A stretch of 64,000 nucleotides of DNA from Pseudomonas sp. BN102 (lineage in GTDB: Bacteria; Pseudomonadota; Gammaproteobacteria; Pseudomonadales; Pseudomonadaceae). The stretch is taken from NCBI RefSeq assembly GCF_029871245.1, contig NZ_SSON01000036.1:38649-102648 (forward strand). Direction: 5' to 3'. Of this stretch, positions 33,968 through 42,617 are shown one piece after another. Each line of letters begins with the position of its first letter. The first letter of the stretch is position 1. The notes under the pieces are model-generated. The model was not told the DNA's origin and searched no databases. It saw nothing but the letters and a program-made list of their open reading frames with translations. A program made the position numbers and the translations under genes.

Positions 33968-35251
33968 TCAGTTCTGGGCCCAGCCTTCGGCGTAGAGCTG
34001 CTGCGCAAGCAGCCCCAGACGCATGGTCAGGATGCGGTTCTCGCCGTCCTCGATCAGGGAGGACTGGGTGTCGCGCAGGAGTTTCTCGATGGGATATTCG
34101 AGGGTGGTGCCGTTGCCACCGAACAGGCGGAAGGCCTCCTCGACCACCGCCAGCGCTTCCTCGGTCACGGTGACCTTGGCAGAGGCCGTCGCGTACGGAT
34201 GGGTCTGCGGCGACAGGCGCGCGAAGCTCAGTGAGCGACGGGCAACCGCTCGGGCGGTTTCGACACGGCGGAGCATTTCGCCCAAGCGCAGGCGGGTCAT
34301 CTGGTGGTCGATCAGCATGCGGCCGCCCTGGCGGCGCTCATGGCAGTACTGCAGTGCGAGCTCGAAGGCTGCACGGGCGACGCCCGTGAACACTTGACTC
34401 ATGTGGGTGCCGGCATAGGACCAGGAGGAGCTGACCGCACCGTAGTAGCCGTCTTTCTCGGCGATGGCGAAGCGACGCGGGACGCGCACGTCATCGAAGT
34501 AGATCTCACCCTGGGGCAAGGAACGCTGACCGATCTTCTCCAGGGGCTTGCCCTTGGAGACACCCTTGATATCCAGCGGGACGATCACAGCAATGCCATT
34601 GGGCAAACCATCCTCGCCGTAGAAACCGTCACCGTAGTCGGCGCACATCAGTCCGAATGCCACCTGCGCCACAGCACCGTTGGACACCCAGGCCGAGCTC
34701 TGGCCGTTGATGATGATCTCGTCGCCCACCACCTTCGCAGTCAGGTTGCCGATATTGGCCGGCGTGCCCACGGGCCAGTCGCGTTTGATATCGAGCAACT
34801 GGTTGTCGCTGCCGCGATCCGGCTGGGTGGCCATCCAGCAACCGATCCGCCCCTGGCATAGCTCGATCAGCTCGGCATTGCCCGCCGCGACGGCCATCTG
34901 CAGCGGGAAGCCGGCGCAACCCAGAGAGACGCCCAGACCGGCGTCGCCCCACCCCAGCTCTTCGCCGATCATGGATTCGATCCGCACCGCCATTTCCGGC
35001 GGTAGCTCCGCCAACAGCGCGGGGTCCAGCCCCAGCTTGGCGAACTCGCTGAACACCGAGTAGTAGGGAGAACCCGGCGCAGCCACTTCTTCGGCGGTCA
35101 TCCGGTCCAGCTCGCGACCCAGCGGCCGCAGCACTTCCTTGGCGAAGCGATGCACCGAAGCCTGGATCGCTGCTTCTTCCTCGGAGAGAGGGGTTTCGAA
35201 ACCGGACAGTCCGGCGGCCGGCAGGGTCAGGGTGGGCTTGAGATTAATCAT
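33968..35251 (-). CDS. Acyl-CoA dehydrogenase
   Basis: 427 residues, slightly longer than the 380-400 usual. CWMATQPDRGSDN and AWVSNGAVAQVAF cover the FAD/substrate centre, RRQGGRMLIDHQMTRLRLGEM the helical FAD-binding stretch, and FGGNGTTLEYPIEKLLRDTQ the C-terminal signature. The catalytic Glu of many family members may be E in GTTLEYP, but the position needs an alignment. The ATG is inside TGATG with the stop of the 52-residue peptide gene, so it is translationally coupled to it (GGAGGCGCTCTG box). Confidence 0.92.
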   Translation of the reverse strand: MINLKPTLTLPAAGLSGFETPLSEEEAAIQASVHRFAKEVLRPLGRELDRMTAEEVAAPGSPYYSVFSEFAKLGLDPALLAELPPEMAVRIESMIGEELGWGDAGLGVSLGCAGFPLQMAVAAGNAELIELCQGRIGCWMATQPDRGSDNQLLDIKRDWPVGTPANIGNLTAKVVGDEIIINGQSSAWVSNGAVAQVAFGLMCADYGDGFYGEDGLPNGIAVIVPLDIKGVSKGKPLEKIGQRSLPQGEIYFDDVRVPRRFAIAEKDGYYGAVSSSWSYAGTHMSQVFTGVARAAFELALQYCHERRQGGRMLIDHQMTRLRLGEMLRRVETARAVARRSLSFARLSPQTHPYATASAKVTVTEEALAVVEEAFRLFGGNGTTLEYPIEKLLRDTQSSLIEDGENRILTMRLGLLAQQLYAEGWAQN

Positions 35252-35409
35252 CAGAGCGCCTCCGCCGATGCCGGTGTGCGACTCAGTGGGCGCTGCGCGC
35301 CCTGGCAGTTGGATTGAATAACGGGCGACTCAACGATCGATCCGCCGGGAAAACCGCAGCAGACGGCGAAGCCGTCGTTAGGACGGAAACCTGTCTTGAA
35401 GCTTTTCAT
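35251..35409 (-). CDS. 52-residue peptide of unknown function, first gene of the acyl-CoA/amine operon
   Basis: ATG at 35409 follows a near-perfect AGGAGG box seven bases upstream, and the stop overlaps the acyl-CoA dehydrogenase start (TGATG). The peptide begins MKSFKTGFRPNDGFAVCCGF; a GGSIVESPV turn and a second Cys-containing part follow. It has three cysteines, two adjacent, no signal sequence and no family that I recognise. The expression signals make it a real gene rather than a leader artefact. It could be a regulatory leader, a small subunit or a modified peptide; none is supported yet. Confidence 0.6.
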   Translation of the reverse strand: MKSFKTGFRPNDGFAVCCGFPGGSIVESPVIQSNCQGAQRPLSRTPASAEAL

Positions 35410-35467
35410 ACACGACCTCCTGGGGGGTCTCTTGTTGTTTTGCAGAACTGTAATCCTGTGCCAACTT

Positions 35468-35505
35468 TTACGCAACACTTGTTATGCAAAACACCTGTTA
35501 CGTTA
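35468..35505. promoter_or_regulatory. Putative tandem TetR operator C and promoter of the leftward operon
   Basis: TTACGCAACA-CT-TGTTATGCAA (35468-35489) is an imperfect palindrome like operator A. A second, weaker AACA-CC-TGTT site follows with its centre 16 bp away. On the leftward strand TTGCGT (35476-35471) and TACAGT 17 bp downstream form a possible promoter, the same layout as at operator A. The region 35506-35791 shows no gene. Confidence 0.5.
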
Positions 35506-35791
35506 CAAGCCGGACGACAGCCCCGGGGCGAACAATCGCCGTCTGCTGCAGGAAAGGAATTGAGTGGCGCCCTGCCCGTTCAGTGGATGGGCGGCATGGA
35601 GGCCATGGGTGGAGCGGATGGCGCAGCGCAAACGAAACCTGCCCGACAGCACGTACCGCTGCAGATTCAGGTCTCGGCATTCCCCGTGTGTGCCGACGCC
35701 CTTCCCTCTTGTCGGCGCTGCACCTTGATGAGCTGCCACGCAGCCCAGCACAGCTACAATTACTGCGGAGCCCCACCCGCTCTCCTCCCTC

Positions 35792-38044
35792 ATGAATGGA
35801 CGCCTGGCAGCCGTACGACTGGCGCCCTCGCCATCGCGCCGATTTTTCCGGCAGAGGATCCTGGAGATGACAGCGCTTCAGCTTCGCGATATCCGCGACC
35901 CGTTACCCGATCCCGAGCTCGACGGATACATCAGGCTGGCCGCAATCGCGTGCCAGGTGCCTATTGCCATGCTGACGTTCCTCGACAAGGAGCGGGAGTG
36001 GTTTGGCGCGAATCTGGGGGTGGCATCCGAGGAGGTGCCCCGGGCGCGCTCGTTGAGCGCCGTAGTGGCAGAGTCCAACGAACTGGTCCATGTGGAGGAT
36101 GCCTCCACGAACGGACTTCTCCAGCACTGCGCCCTGGTAGCGGGGTCACCTTGTATCAGACTCTACGCCGGCGTCCCGCTCACCGTGGCGGAGCCAGACG
36201 TGATAGGAGTGCTTTCGGTAGCGGATACCGTGAAGCGCAGTCTCGATACCTTGCAGGTCGAAGCCCTCCGCTTGCTGGCCGGCCAGATCTCGAACCTGCT
36301 CCAGCATAGAGCCTCGCTGCGAATCCGACTGGAGGCAGCCAGCAAGGAGGCTGATGCACTCGATGGCCTGAGAGAGAGCCAACGCACGTTGCAGACCCTG
36401 GTCAGCAACCTCCCCGGCGTGGCGTATCGGAGCCTGAATGATGTTTCCTGGCGTCTTGAGGTCGTCAGCGAGGGCTGCCTGAAGCTCATCGGCTATTCCG
36501 CCGCCGAGCTCATCGAGGGGACCGTCAGGATGGTGGACATCATTCACCCTGACGACATTGCCTCGCTCAGGCGCAAGGTTTCCAGAGCCTTGAAGACCAG
36601 GACGCCCTACCAATCCACCTACAGAATCAGGACCGCAACGGGGCAGACCAAGTGGGTCTGGGACAAAGGCTGCGGCGTCTACTCCGCGGACGGAACGGTG
36701 CTCGCGCTGGAAGGCTTCATCACCGACATCACCGAGCAGAAGCAAGCCGAAGAATGCATCCGGAGAATGGCCTATTTCGATGAGCTGACAGGCCTGCCCA
36801 ATCGCCTGTCCATGAGGGATGCCCTGAGTACGGCCATCTCCACCTCAGGCGACTCGCACGCCCCTGTTGCCCTGCTGCATGTCGAGGTCGACAACTTCCG
36901 TGAAATCAACGAGACGTTGGGCTACTGCGAAGGTGACCGGCTGCTGCAGGAGGTTGCGACAAGGCTGCGGGAGACGGTGGACGCCAGCGAAGTCGTCGCC
37001 CGTATTGCCGAATCCTCTTTCTCGGTATTGCTTCCAGGGATGGATGCCAGCCACGCGGTGCAAGCCGGCCGCAAGGTACTGGAAGCCTTGAGCACGCCAT
37101 TCGGGCTGGACGCCCTGCTGGTGCCCGCTGACTGCAGCATCGGAATCACCCTGTTTCCGGGACATGGGATTGACCCTGATTCGCTGTTGCATCGCGCGAA
37201 TGTTGCCCGTTATGGCGCCAGACGCAGTGCGGAAAAAGTTGCCGTATATGCAGGCGCGCTCGACAGTGACAACGCTCAGCGGCTGACCCTGATGACCGAC
37301 CTGCGTCGAGCTATCGACGGCGACGAGTTACTCCTGATGTTCCAACCCAAGCTGCGGATGCATTCACGGCGGGTGAGCGGCGTGGAAGCGCTGGTGCGCT
37401 GGAAGCACCCTGAGCGGGGCCTGATGGGCCCAGGACAATTCATCGGTTTCGCCGAGAGCGCAGGCCTGATCACGCGGCTCACACATTGGGTACTGGCGGC
37501 TGCCGTTCGCGAAAGTCATGCCTGGCATGGCTCTGGCCACGCCGTGCCAATTGCAATCAATCTGTCGCCCCATGACATTCGAGACCGGCAGCTGTTCGAG
37601 CAGATCTCAAGAGCCCTGGAGACCTGGGGCGGCACACCGGACTGGATCCAATTCGAGCTGACTGAAAGCTGCATCATGGAAGACCTGTCAATCGCCCGGC
37701 AGGTCCTCACGCAGCTACGCGAAGCGGGCTTCAAGCTGTTCATCGATGACTTCGGAACCGGATACTCCTCCCTCGCCTACCTCCGGAATCTTCCGGTCGA
37801 CTACATAAAGATCGACCAGTCATTCGTGAAGGACCTCGACAGCGACAGCGAGTCAGCGGCCATCGTGGAAACCATCATCAAGCTTGCCCACAGCCTGGGC
37901 ATCGAAGTGGTCGCAGAAGGCGTCGAGTCGGATTCGACCATGGAGATGCTATCGAGTTGGGGTTGCGAGGAAGCTCAAGGCTACTGCATCAGCAAGCCGA
38001 TATCCGGAAATGACTTCCAGTCATGGAGCAAGGCATTTGTATGA
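35792..38044 (+). CDS. GAF-PAS-GGDEF-EAL protein, probable c-di-GMP phosphodiesterase
   Basis: 750 residues. A GAF domain (about 45-190, with LTFLDKEREWFGANLG) is followed by a PAS/PAC pair (about 200-325), a GGDEF domain (330-490) and an EAL domain (495-745). The GGDEF signature is replaced by RIAESSF near residue 403, so cyclase activity is unlikely. The EAL domain keeps EALVRW (about 531) and DDFGTGYSSLAYLR (about 651), consistent with hydrolysis of c-di-GMP. It has no membrane segment. ATG at 35867 is an alternative start with a better upstream AGAGGA. It may sense a ligand of the adjacent catabolic pathway, which is an inference. Confidence 0.9.
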   Translation: MNGRLAAVRLAPSPSRRFFRQRILEMTALQLRDIRDPLPDPELDGYIRLAAIACQVPIAMLTFLDKEREWFGANLGVASEEVPRARSLSAVVAESNELVHVEDASTNGLLQHCALVAGSPCIRLYAGVPLTVAEPDVIGVLSVADTVKRSLDTLQVEALRLLAGQISNLLQHRASLRIRLEAASKEADALDGLRESQRTLQTLVSNLPGVAYRSLNDVSWRLEVVSEGCLKLIGYSAAELIEGTVRMVDIIHPDDIASLRRKVSRALKTRTPYQSTYRIRTATGQTKWVWDKGCGVYSADGTVLALEGFITDITEQKQAEECIRRMAYFDELTGLPNRLSMRDALSTAISTSGDSHAPVALLHVEVDNFREINETLGYCEGDRLLQEVATRLRETVDASEVVARIAESSFSVLLPGMDASHAVQAGRKVLEALSTPFGLDALLVPADCSIGITLFPGHGIDPDSLLHRANVARYGARRSAEKVAVYAGALDSDNAQRLTLMTDLRRAIDGDELLLMFQPKLRMHSRRVSGVEALVRWKHPERGLMGPGQFIGFAESAGLITRLTHWVLAAAVRESHAWHGSGHAVPIAINLSPHDIRDRQLFEQISRALETWGGTPDWIQFELTESCIMEDLSIARQVLTQLREAGFKLFIDDFGTGYSSLAYLRNLPVDYIKIDQSFVKDLDSDSESAAIVETIIKLAHSLGIEVVAEGVESDSTMEMLSSWGCEEAQGYCISKPISGNDFQSWSKAFV

Positions 38045-38074
38045 AAAGCGGTGAACAACGACCTTGCCGAGCTG

Positions 38075-39058
38075 CTAGATCGACCTTGAAGTCAGCATTT
38101 CCTGGATCTTCTGGGTGGCCTCCCGGGTCCGTGCCGCGAGCTTCTTCACCTCGTCAGCTACCACGGAGAAGCCACGCCCCACATCACCGGCTCGTGCCGC
38201 TTCGATGGCGGCATTGAGGGCAAGCATGTTGGTCTGGTCGGCGATACCCTTGATCACGCCCACGACTTGCGAAATCTGATCGTAGGTGGCTTGCATGCCA
38301 GACACCTCCCGCGCATGGATGGTTTCGGCCAACTTCTCGTCCGAGATGTCCCGTACGGCCCCGATGATGCGACAGAGCGTGCCATTGCAGTCCACGACAC
38401 CCTGCCCCCTTTCCCGGTACCAGACCTCACCCCTGGATTTGTGCCTCATTCGGTACTCGACCGTATAGGGGACGGATAGGTCTCCCACGCGCAGGTATTC
38501 GGTGACCACCTTCACGACCTGCTTCAGGTCATCCTGATTCACGATGGAGAAGTACCCCTCCCAATCGTCGTTGAAATCCCGTTCCGAATAGCCCACTAGC
38601 TCGCGGAACTGCTTCGACCAGCGCAGCTGGTTTCCTGGATGTTCCGGGTCGCCGTCGACGATGAACAGCTCCCAGCAGACCTCCGTCAGTGCATTCCGGG
38701 TCACCTCCCAGACCTGCTCCTTTTCCCTGTACAAAGCCAACTGTTCATTCAGGCGGGACAGCGTCAGGTTGCGCGCCTCGATCTCGCGCTGCAGCTCCTG
38801 CATTTCGTCCCGGGCTGTTTGCAGACACGCCCTCAGGTCATGAACCAGGGTGCTTTCAAGCTCTTCCCGCGCCTGCTCACAGCCGGGAAGTTCCTGGAGA
38901 CTGAGCCGTCGCGCCAGCACGTCGAAGCTGTCACTCAACCATGGATATTTCTCGATCAGCCCACCCTGGTAGTCGGGTACGGGCGAACCGTTCAACAAAG
39001 ACGTAATTCGCGAGCTGACCTCTTCAGCCAGACGCTTCAGCTTTCTTCCGGAAAACAT
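38075..39058 (-). CDS. Short cytoplasmic PAS-containing methyl-accepting-chemotaxis-like protein
   Basis: 327 residues from an ATG with GGAGGG upstream. A coiled coil (about 60-105, rich in E/Q/L) leads to one PAS/PAC domain (about 110-235) and then the MCP hairpin tip: [20 protein letters not shown] followed by [20 protein letters not shown]. The protein ends about 25 residues after the tip, so the long returning helix of normal receptors is missing. No transmembrane segments are present. It may couple to CheA/CheW as a soluble energy or redox sensor, or be a shortened relic. It is convergent with the GGDEF-EAL gene, 30 nt apart. Confidence 0.85.
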   Translation of the reverse strand: MFSGRKLKRLAEEVSSRITSLLNGSPVPDYQGGLIEKYPWLSDSFDVLARRLSLQELPGCEQAREELESTLVHDLRACLQTARDEMQELQREIEARNLTLSRLNEQLALYREKEQVWEVTRNALTEVCWELFIVDGDPEHPGNQLRWSKQFRELVGYSERDFNDDWEGYFSIVNQDDLKQVVKVVTEYLRVGDLSVPYTVEYRMRHKSRGEVWYRERGQGVVDCNGTLCRIIGAVRDISDEKLAETIHAREVSGMQATYDQISQVVGVIKGIADQTNMLALNAAIEAARAGDVGRGFSVVADEVKKLAARTREATQKIQEMLTSRSI

Positions 39059-39218
39059 GGACCCTCCGCGAAAACAGTGGATTCCATCATTGGCTCGCGC
39101 GCAAAAAAAAGAAGGGGCCGAGCGCCGGGTCACGACGGGGCCCCAAAGGGTCACGCTCACACCTTGCTGCCGCCTCGCGCAGCGGCACGTGCCACTGGCA
39201 AGGCAGGCAATTTCTACA

Positions 39219-40184
39219 TCACTGGGCCTGCACGGGGACCACTCCGCGCCGCGAGAACAGGACGGGACTGTCATTGGCGTCAAGCAGCGCAGCCGTCAGC
39301 GAAACCCCATCGGCCGTACGCTGCTCGTTGAAGCTCAGCCCGCCGTCGCTGCTGCGCACCATCAGCCCATCCAGGCCGACCACCACCACTTGCCGGCCTG
39401 ATACCGCCACGTCGGTGATGGAGCTCTTGCTTTCAAGGGAAACTCGCTGCCATTGCTGCCCATCCGCCGACCCATGAAGCAGCGTGCCGCGCTGACCACC
39501 GACCAGAAGGCTCCCATCGGCCAGCACAGCACCCGACCACAGGGTGCCTTCGTAGCCGGTGTCCAGATAGCGCCAGCTTTTCCCCTGGTCATCGGAGCGC
39601 AACACCTGGCCACGTTCGGCAGTGGCATACAGGTTGCCGTGGTCGTCCGCGAAAAGTCCCATCAGATTGAGGTCGGCGCGGCTATATCCCTCCGGCGCTT
39701 GCAGCGTCTGCTCGGTCCAGGTCTTGCCACCATCGTCGGTGGTCAGAACCAGCGACCAGAGACCGACGGCCACGCCCTGCCGGGCATTGAAGAAATGCAC
39801 CGCGAACAGCGGGCGATCTTCTTCGCTGGACAGGCGCTGGAGCTGCCAGGAGTCGCCGCCATCGCTGCTGTTCAGGATCGCCCCCCAATGGCCGACTGCC
39901 CAGCCTTGCTTGGCGTCGACGAAGCTCACCCCGGTGAGGGGTGAGGACAGCGGTACAGAGCCGGCCTGACGGAAACTCTTCCCGCGATCGTCGGACAGCA
40001 GCACCATGCCGTGATCGCCCACGGCGACCACACGTCCGTTGGCCCACGTAGCACCCAGCACAGTGGCCTGGGCGGCGTTGCTCGACGGGGCTGCCGGCAC
40101 GGCCTCCAGCGCAGCGGCCTGCAGCGACGCCAGCGGTAGCACGGCAGCCAGCGCGGCCCCCAGGAGTGTATTCAGGTATCCCAT
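39219..40184 (-). CDS. YCF48/BNR-repeat beta-propeller protein, exported
   Basis: 321 residues with a Sec signal ([20 protein letters not shown]). Several BNR/Asp-box-like repeats are visible: [46 protein letters not shown] and [10 protein letters not shown]. This is the YCF48-type propeller known from photosystem-II assembly factor HCF136 and often encoded beside RND exporters. It follows the RND gene by 10 nt and is probably its periplasmic partner. Confidence 0.88.
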   Translation of the reverse strand: MGYLNTLLGAALAAVLPLASLQAAALEAVPAAPSSNAAQATVLGATWANGRVVAVGDHGMVLLSDDRGKSFRQAGSVPLSSPLTGVSFVDAKQGWAVGHWGAILNSSDGGDSWQLQRLSSEEDRPLFAVHFFNARQGVAVGLWSLVLTTDDGGKTWTEQTLQAPEGYSRADLNLMGLFADDHGNLYATAERGQVLRSDDQGKSWRYLDTGYEGTLWSGAVLADGSLLVGGQRGTLLHGSADGQQWQRVSLESKSSITDVAVSGRQVVVVGLDGLMVRSSDGGLSFNEQRTADGVSLTAALLDANDSPVLFSRRGVVPVQAQ

Positions 40185-40194
40185 GTTGCTCTCC

Positions 40195-42609
40195 TCAATG
40201 CGCCAGCGCGCCGATCATGCGCACGGGGCGCTTGCGCGGGAACACCCGCTCCAGCCAGACGGCGAATGCCGGCAGCACAGTCATGGCCATGACCATGTTG
40301 ATCATGAACATGAAGGCCAGCAGCTTGCCCATGTCGGCCTGGAACTTGAGCTCGGAGAACGACCAGGTGGCGACACCAATGGCCAGGGTGATGGCGGTGA
40401 AGATGGTCGCCACGCCGACCTCGAGCAGCGCATGCTCGACGGCCTTGGTGATCGGCTGGCCGTTGGCCTGGTGCAGTTGCAGGCGGTTGTAGATGTAGAA
40501 GGCGTAATCGACACCAATACCCACCGCCAGCACCATCACCGGAAGCGTGGCGATGGTCAGGCCGATCTGCAGCTCCTTCATGAACCAGTAGCCGATGAAA
40601 GTGCCGATGGTCAGCGGCAGGCAGCACACCAGCACGGCACGCAGGTCGCGGTAGACCACGAACACCAGCAAGGCGATGGCCGCGTAGACGTACAGCAGCA
40701 TCGGCGTCTCGCTCTTCTCCACCTCCTCGTTGATGGCCGCGAGCACCCCGGCATTGCCCGAGGCCAGGCGCACCGAAACGCCCTGCATGGGGAACTCGGC
40801 ACGGAAGGCCTTGGCGGCTTCGATCACCCGCTTGATGGTGGTGGCCTTATGGTCTGCCAGGTACAGATGTACGGCGGTCATGCTGCAATCAGCGCGCATG
40901 ATTCCTGAGATACGAGCGACCTCGGTGGCCAGCGAGGAGTAGTTCATCGAGTCAATGGGGACCGCACTCATCTTCGGATTCCCCTCGTTGTAGCCCTCGT
41001 TGAACTGGCGCATGCCGGTTGAGAACGAGGCGACCGACAGGACCCCGGGAACGCCTTGCATTGCCCACACGAAGCGGTCCTGGTATTGCCCCAAGGCCAC
41101 GTTCTCGCAGGCGCCGACGACCTCGCCGGACTCATCCGGCTGGACCTCGAAGACCACGCTCAGCCAGTCCAGACCGATGTCGTAGTTGCTGGCGATGGAC
41201 ACCGCATCGCGGTTGAAGCGGGAATCCTCGCGCAGCTCCGGTGCACCGGCCTGCAGCGTACCAACCACCCGATCATGGCTCTGCCAGACCGCCACGGCGA
41301 ACACCAGCCCAGCCGCAACCAGCACCAACCGGGCATTGCGCCATTCGGCGAGGCGGGACAGGCCATGCAACCAGCGGCTGCGGCGCTCACGGGAAAGCTC
41401 CTCCGCGGCGGCGTAGCGGCCGTCGACCTTCAGCATCGAGGCCACCAACGGCAGCATCACCAGGTTGGTGATGATCTTGTAGGCGACGCCAAGGGAGGCG
41501 GTGATGGCCAGCTCGCGCACCATCGGAATCGGGATCAGCAACAGCGTCACAAAAGACACGAAGGCCGTCACCAACGCCAGGGTACCGGGAATCAGCAGGC
41601 CGCTGAAGCTGGAGCGGGCGGCCTGCTCGGCACTCTTGCCGCAGGCGATTTCGCGCACTATGTAATTGATCTGCTGCACGCCATGGGACACACCGATGGC
41701 GAACACCAGGAACGGCACCAGCACGGCGAGCGGATCGAGGCCGTAGCCAAGCAGACGCAGGCTGCCGAACTGCCAGACCAGCGAGGTCAGCGAACAGGCC
41801 AGGGCAAGCAGGGTGAAGCGCACGGAGTGGCAGTACCAGTACACCGCAGCGGCGGTCAGAAACAGCGCCAGCAGGCAGAACTCCAGTACCGCGGAAGCAC
41901 CATCGGCGATGTCGCCGATCTGCTTGGCGAAGCCGATTATCTGGATCTCGAACTTGGCGTCCTCGAACTGCGCGCGAATCTGCTGTTCCAGGATCTGGTT
42001 GTAGGCCACGTAGTCCAGGTGGGCGCCAGAAGCATCGACCTCGTTGAGCTCGGCGGTGATCATCGCACTGCTCTGGTCACGCGAAACCAGGGTGCCAATG
42101 AAGCCTCCCTGGGCCGTGGAGCTGGCAATCTTGCCGATGATCTCCTCGTCGAGGCGCTCCGGCGTCACCGTGCCGGGAATCAACGGGTCGGCGCGAAAGC
42201 CCTCCTCGGTGATCTCGTTGACGAAGGAGTTGGGCGTCCACAACGACTGCACGCTACTGCGCGAAACGCTGGGCAGGAAGGTCACCGCCTGGGTTACGTC
42301 ATACAGGCGCTTGAGCCCCGCCACGCTCCAGATATCACCCTCGCGCGCCTTGACCACTATGGTCAGGCGATTCGCCCCGATCAGGTCGTTGCGGTAGGCA
42401 TGGAAGGTCTCGACGTACTCATGGCCAATCGGCAACTGCTTTTCGAAGCCAGCCTCCATACGCAGTTGCACGGCGAACCAGGCCATGCCCAAGGTGAAGA
42501 CGGCCAGCAGCGCCAGTACTGCCCAGCGCTGCTTGAATAGCCAATCCTCCAGGCGTGGCAGCACGCCACGCCTCTTCACTTCGGTTATTTCTAAAACAGG
42601 AGTGTTCAC
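40195..42609 (-). CDS. RND/MMPL-superfamily exporter
   Basis: 804 residues from a GTG at 42609 with a GAGG box; a GTG at 42621 is an alternative. One helix, a periplasmic domain, then a block of five helices, repeated twice, gives the 12-helix RND plan. AVLVPFLVFAIGVSHGVQQINY and VMVLAVGIGVDYAFYIYNRL are the paired TM motifs of the hydrophobe/MMPL type; the latter carries an Asp in the helix. Such proteins with DUF1302 and DUF1329 neighbours are found beside pathways for hydrophobic substrates. Direction of transport is uncertain. Confidence 0.9.
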   Translation of the reverse strand: MNTPVLEITEVKRRGVLPRLEDWLFKQRWAVLALLAVFTLGMAWFAVQLRMEAGFEKQLPIGHEYVETFHAYRNDLIGANRLTIVVKAREGDIWSVAGLKRLYDVTQAVTFLPSVSRSSVQSLWTPNSFVNEITEEGFRADPLIPGTVTPERLDEEIIGKIASSTAQGGFIGTLVSRDQSSAMITAELNEVDASGAHLDYVAYNQILEQQIRAQFEDAKFEIQIIGFAKQIGDIADGASAVLEFCLLALFLTAAAVYWYCHSVRFTLLALACSLTSLVWQFGSLRLLGYGLDPLAVLVPFLVFAIGVSHGVQQINYIVREIACGKSAEQAARSSFSGLLIPGTLALVTAFVSFVTLLLIPIPMVRELAITASLGVAYKIITNLVMLPLVASMLKVDGRYAAAEELSRERRSRWLHGLSRLAEWRNARLVLVAAGLVFAVAVWQSHDRVVGTLQAGAPELREDSRFNRDAVSIASNYDIGLDWLSVVFEVQPDESGEVVGACENVALGQYQDRFVWAMQGVPGVLSVASFSTGMRQFNEGYNEGNPKMSAVPIDSMNYSSLATEVARISGIMRADCSMTAVHLYLADHKATTIKRVIEAAKAFRAEFPMQGVSVRLASGNAGVLAAINEEVEKSETPMLLYVYAAIALLVFVVYRDLRAVLVCCLPLTIGTFIGYWFMKELQIGLTIATLPVMVLAVGIGVDYAFYIYNRLQLHQANGQPITKAVEHALLEVGVATIFTAITLAIGVATWSFSELKFQADMGKLLAFMFMINMVMAMTVLPAFAVWLERVFPRKRPVRMIGALAH

Positions 42610-42617
42610 AGCATGCC

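Noticed and set aside
35430..35460. Sigma-54-like TTGGCAC sequence ahead of the 52-residue peptide gene
   Set aside because: The GG to GC spacing is wrong: no GC falls 10 bases after the GG. A sigma-70-like TTGCGT-N17-TACAGT fits better.
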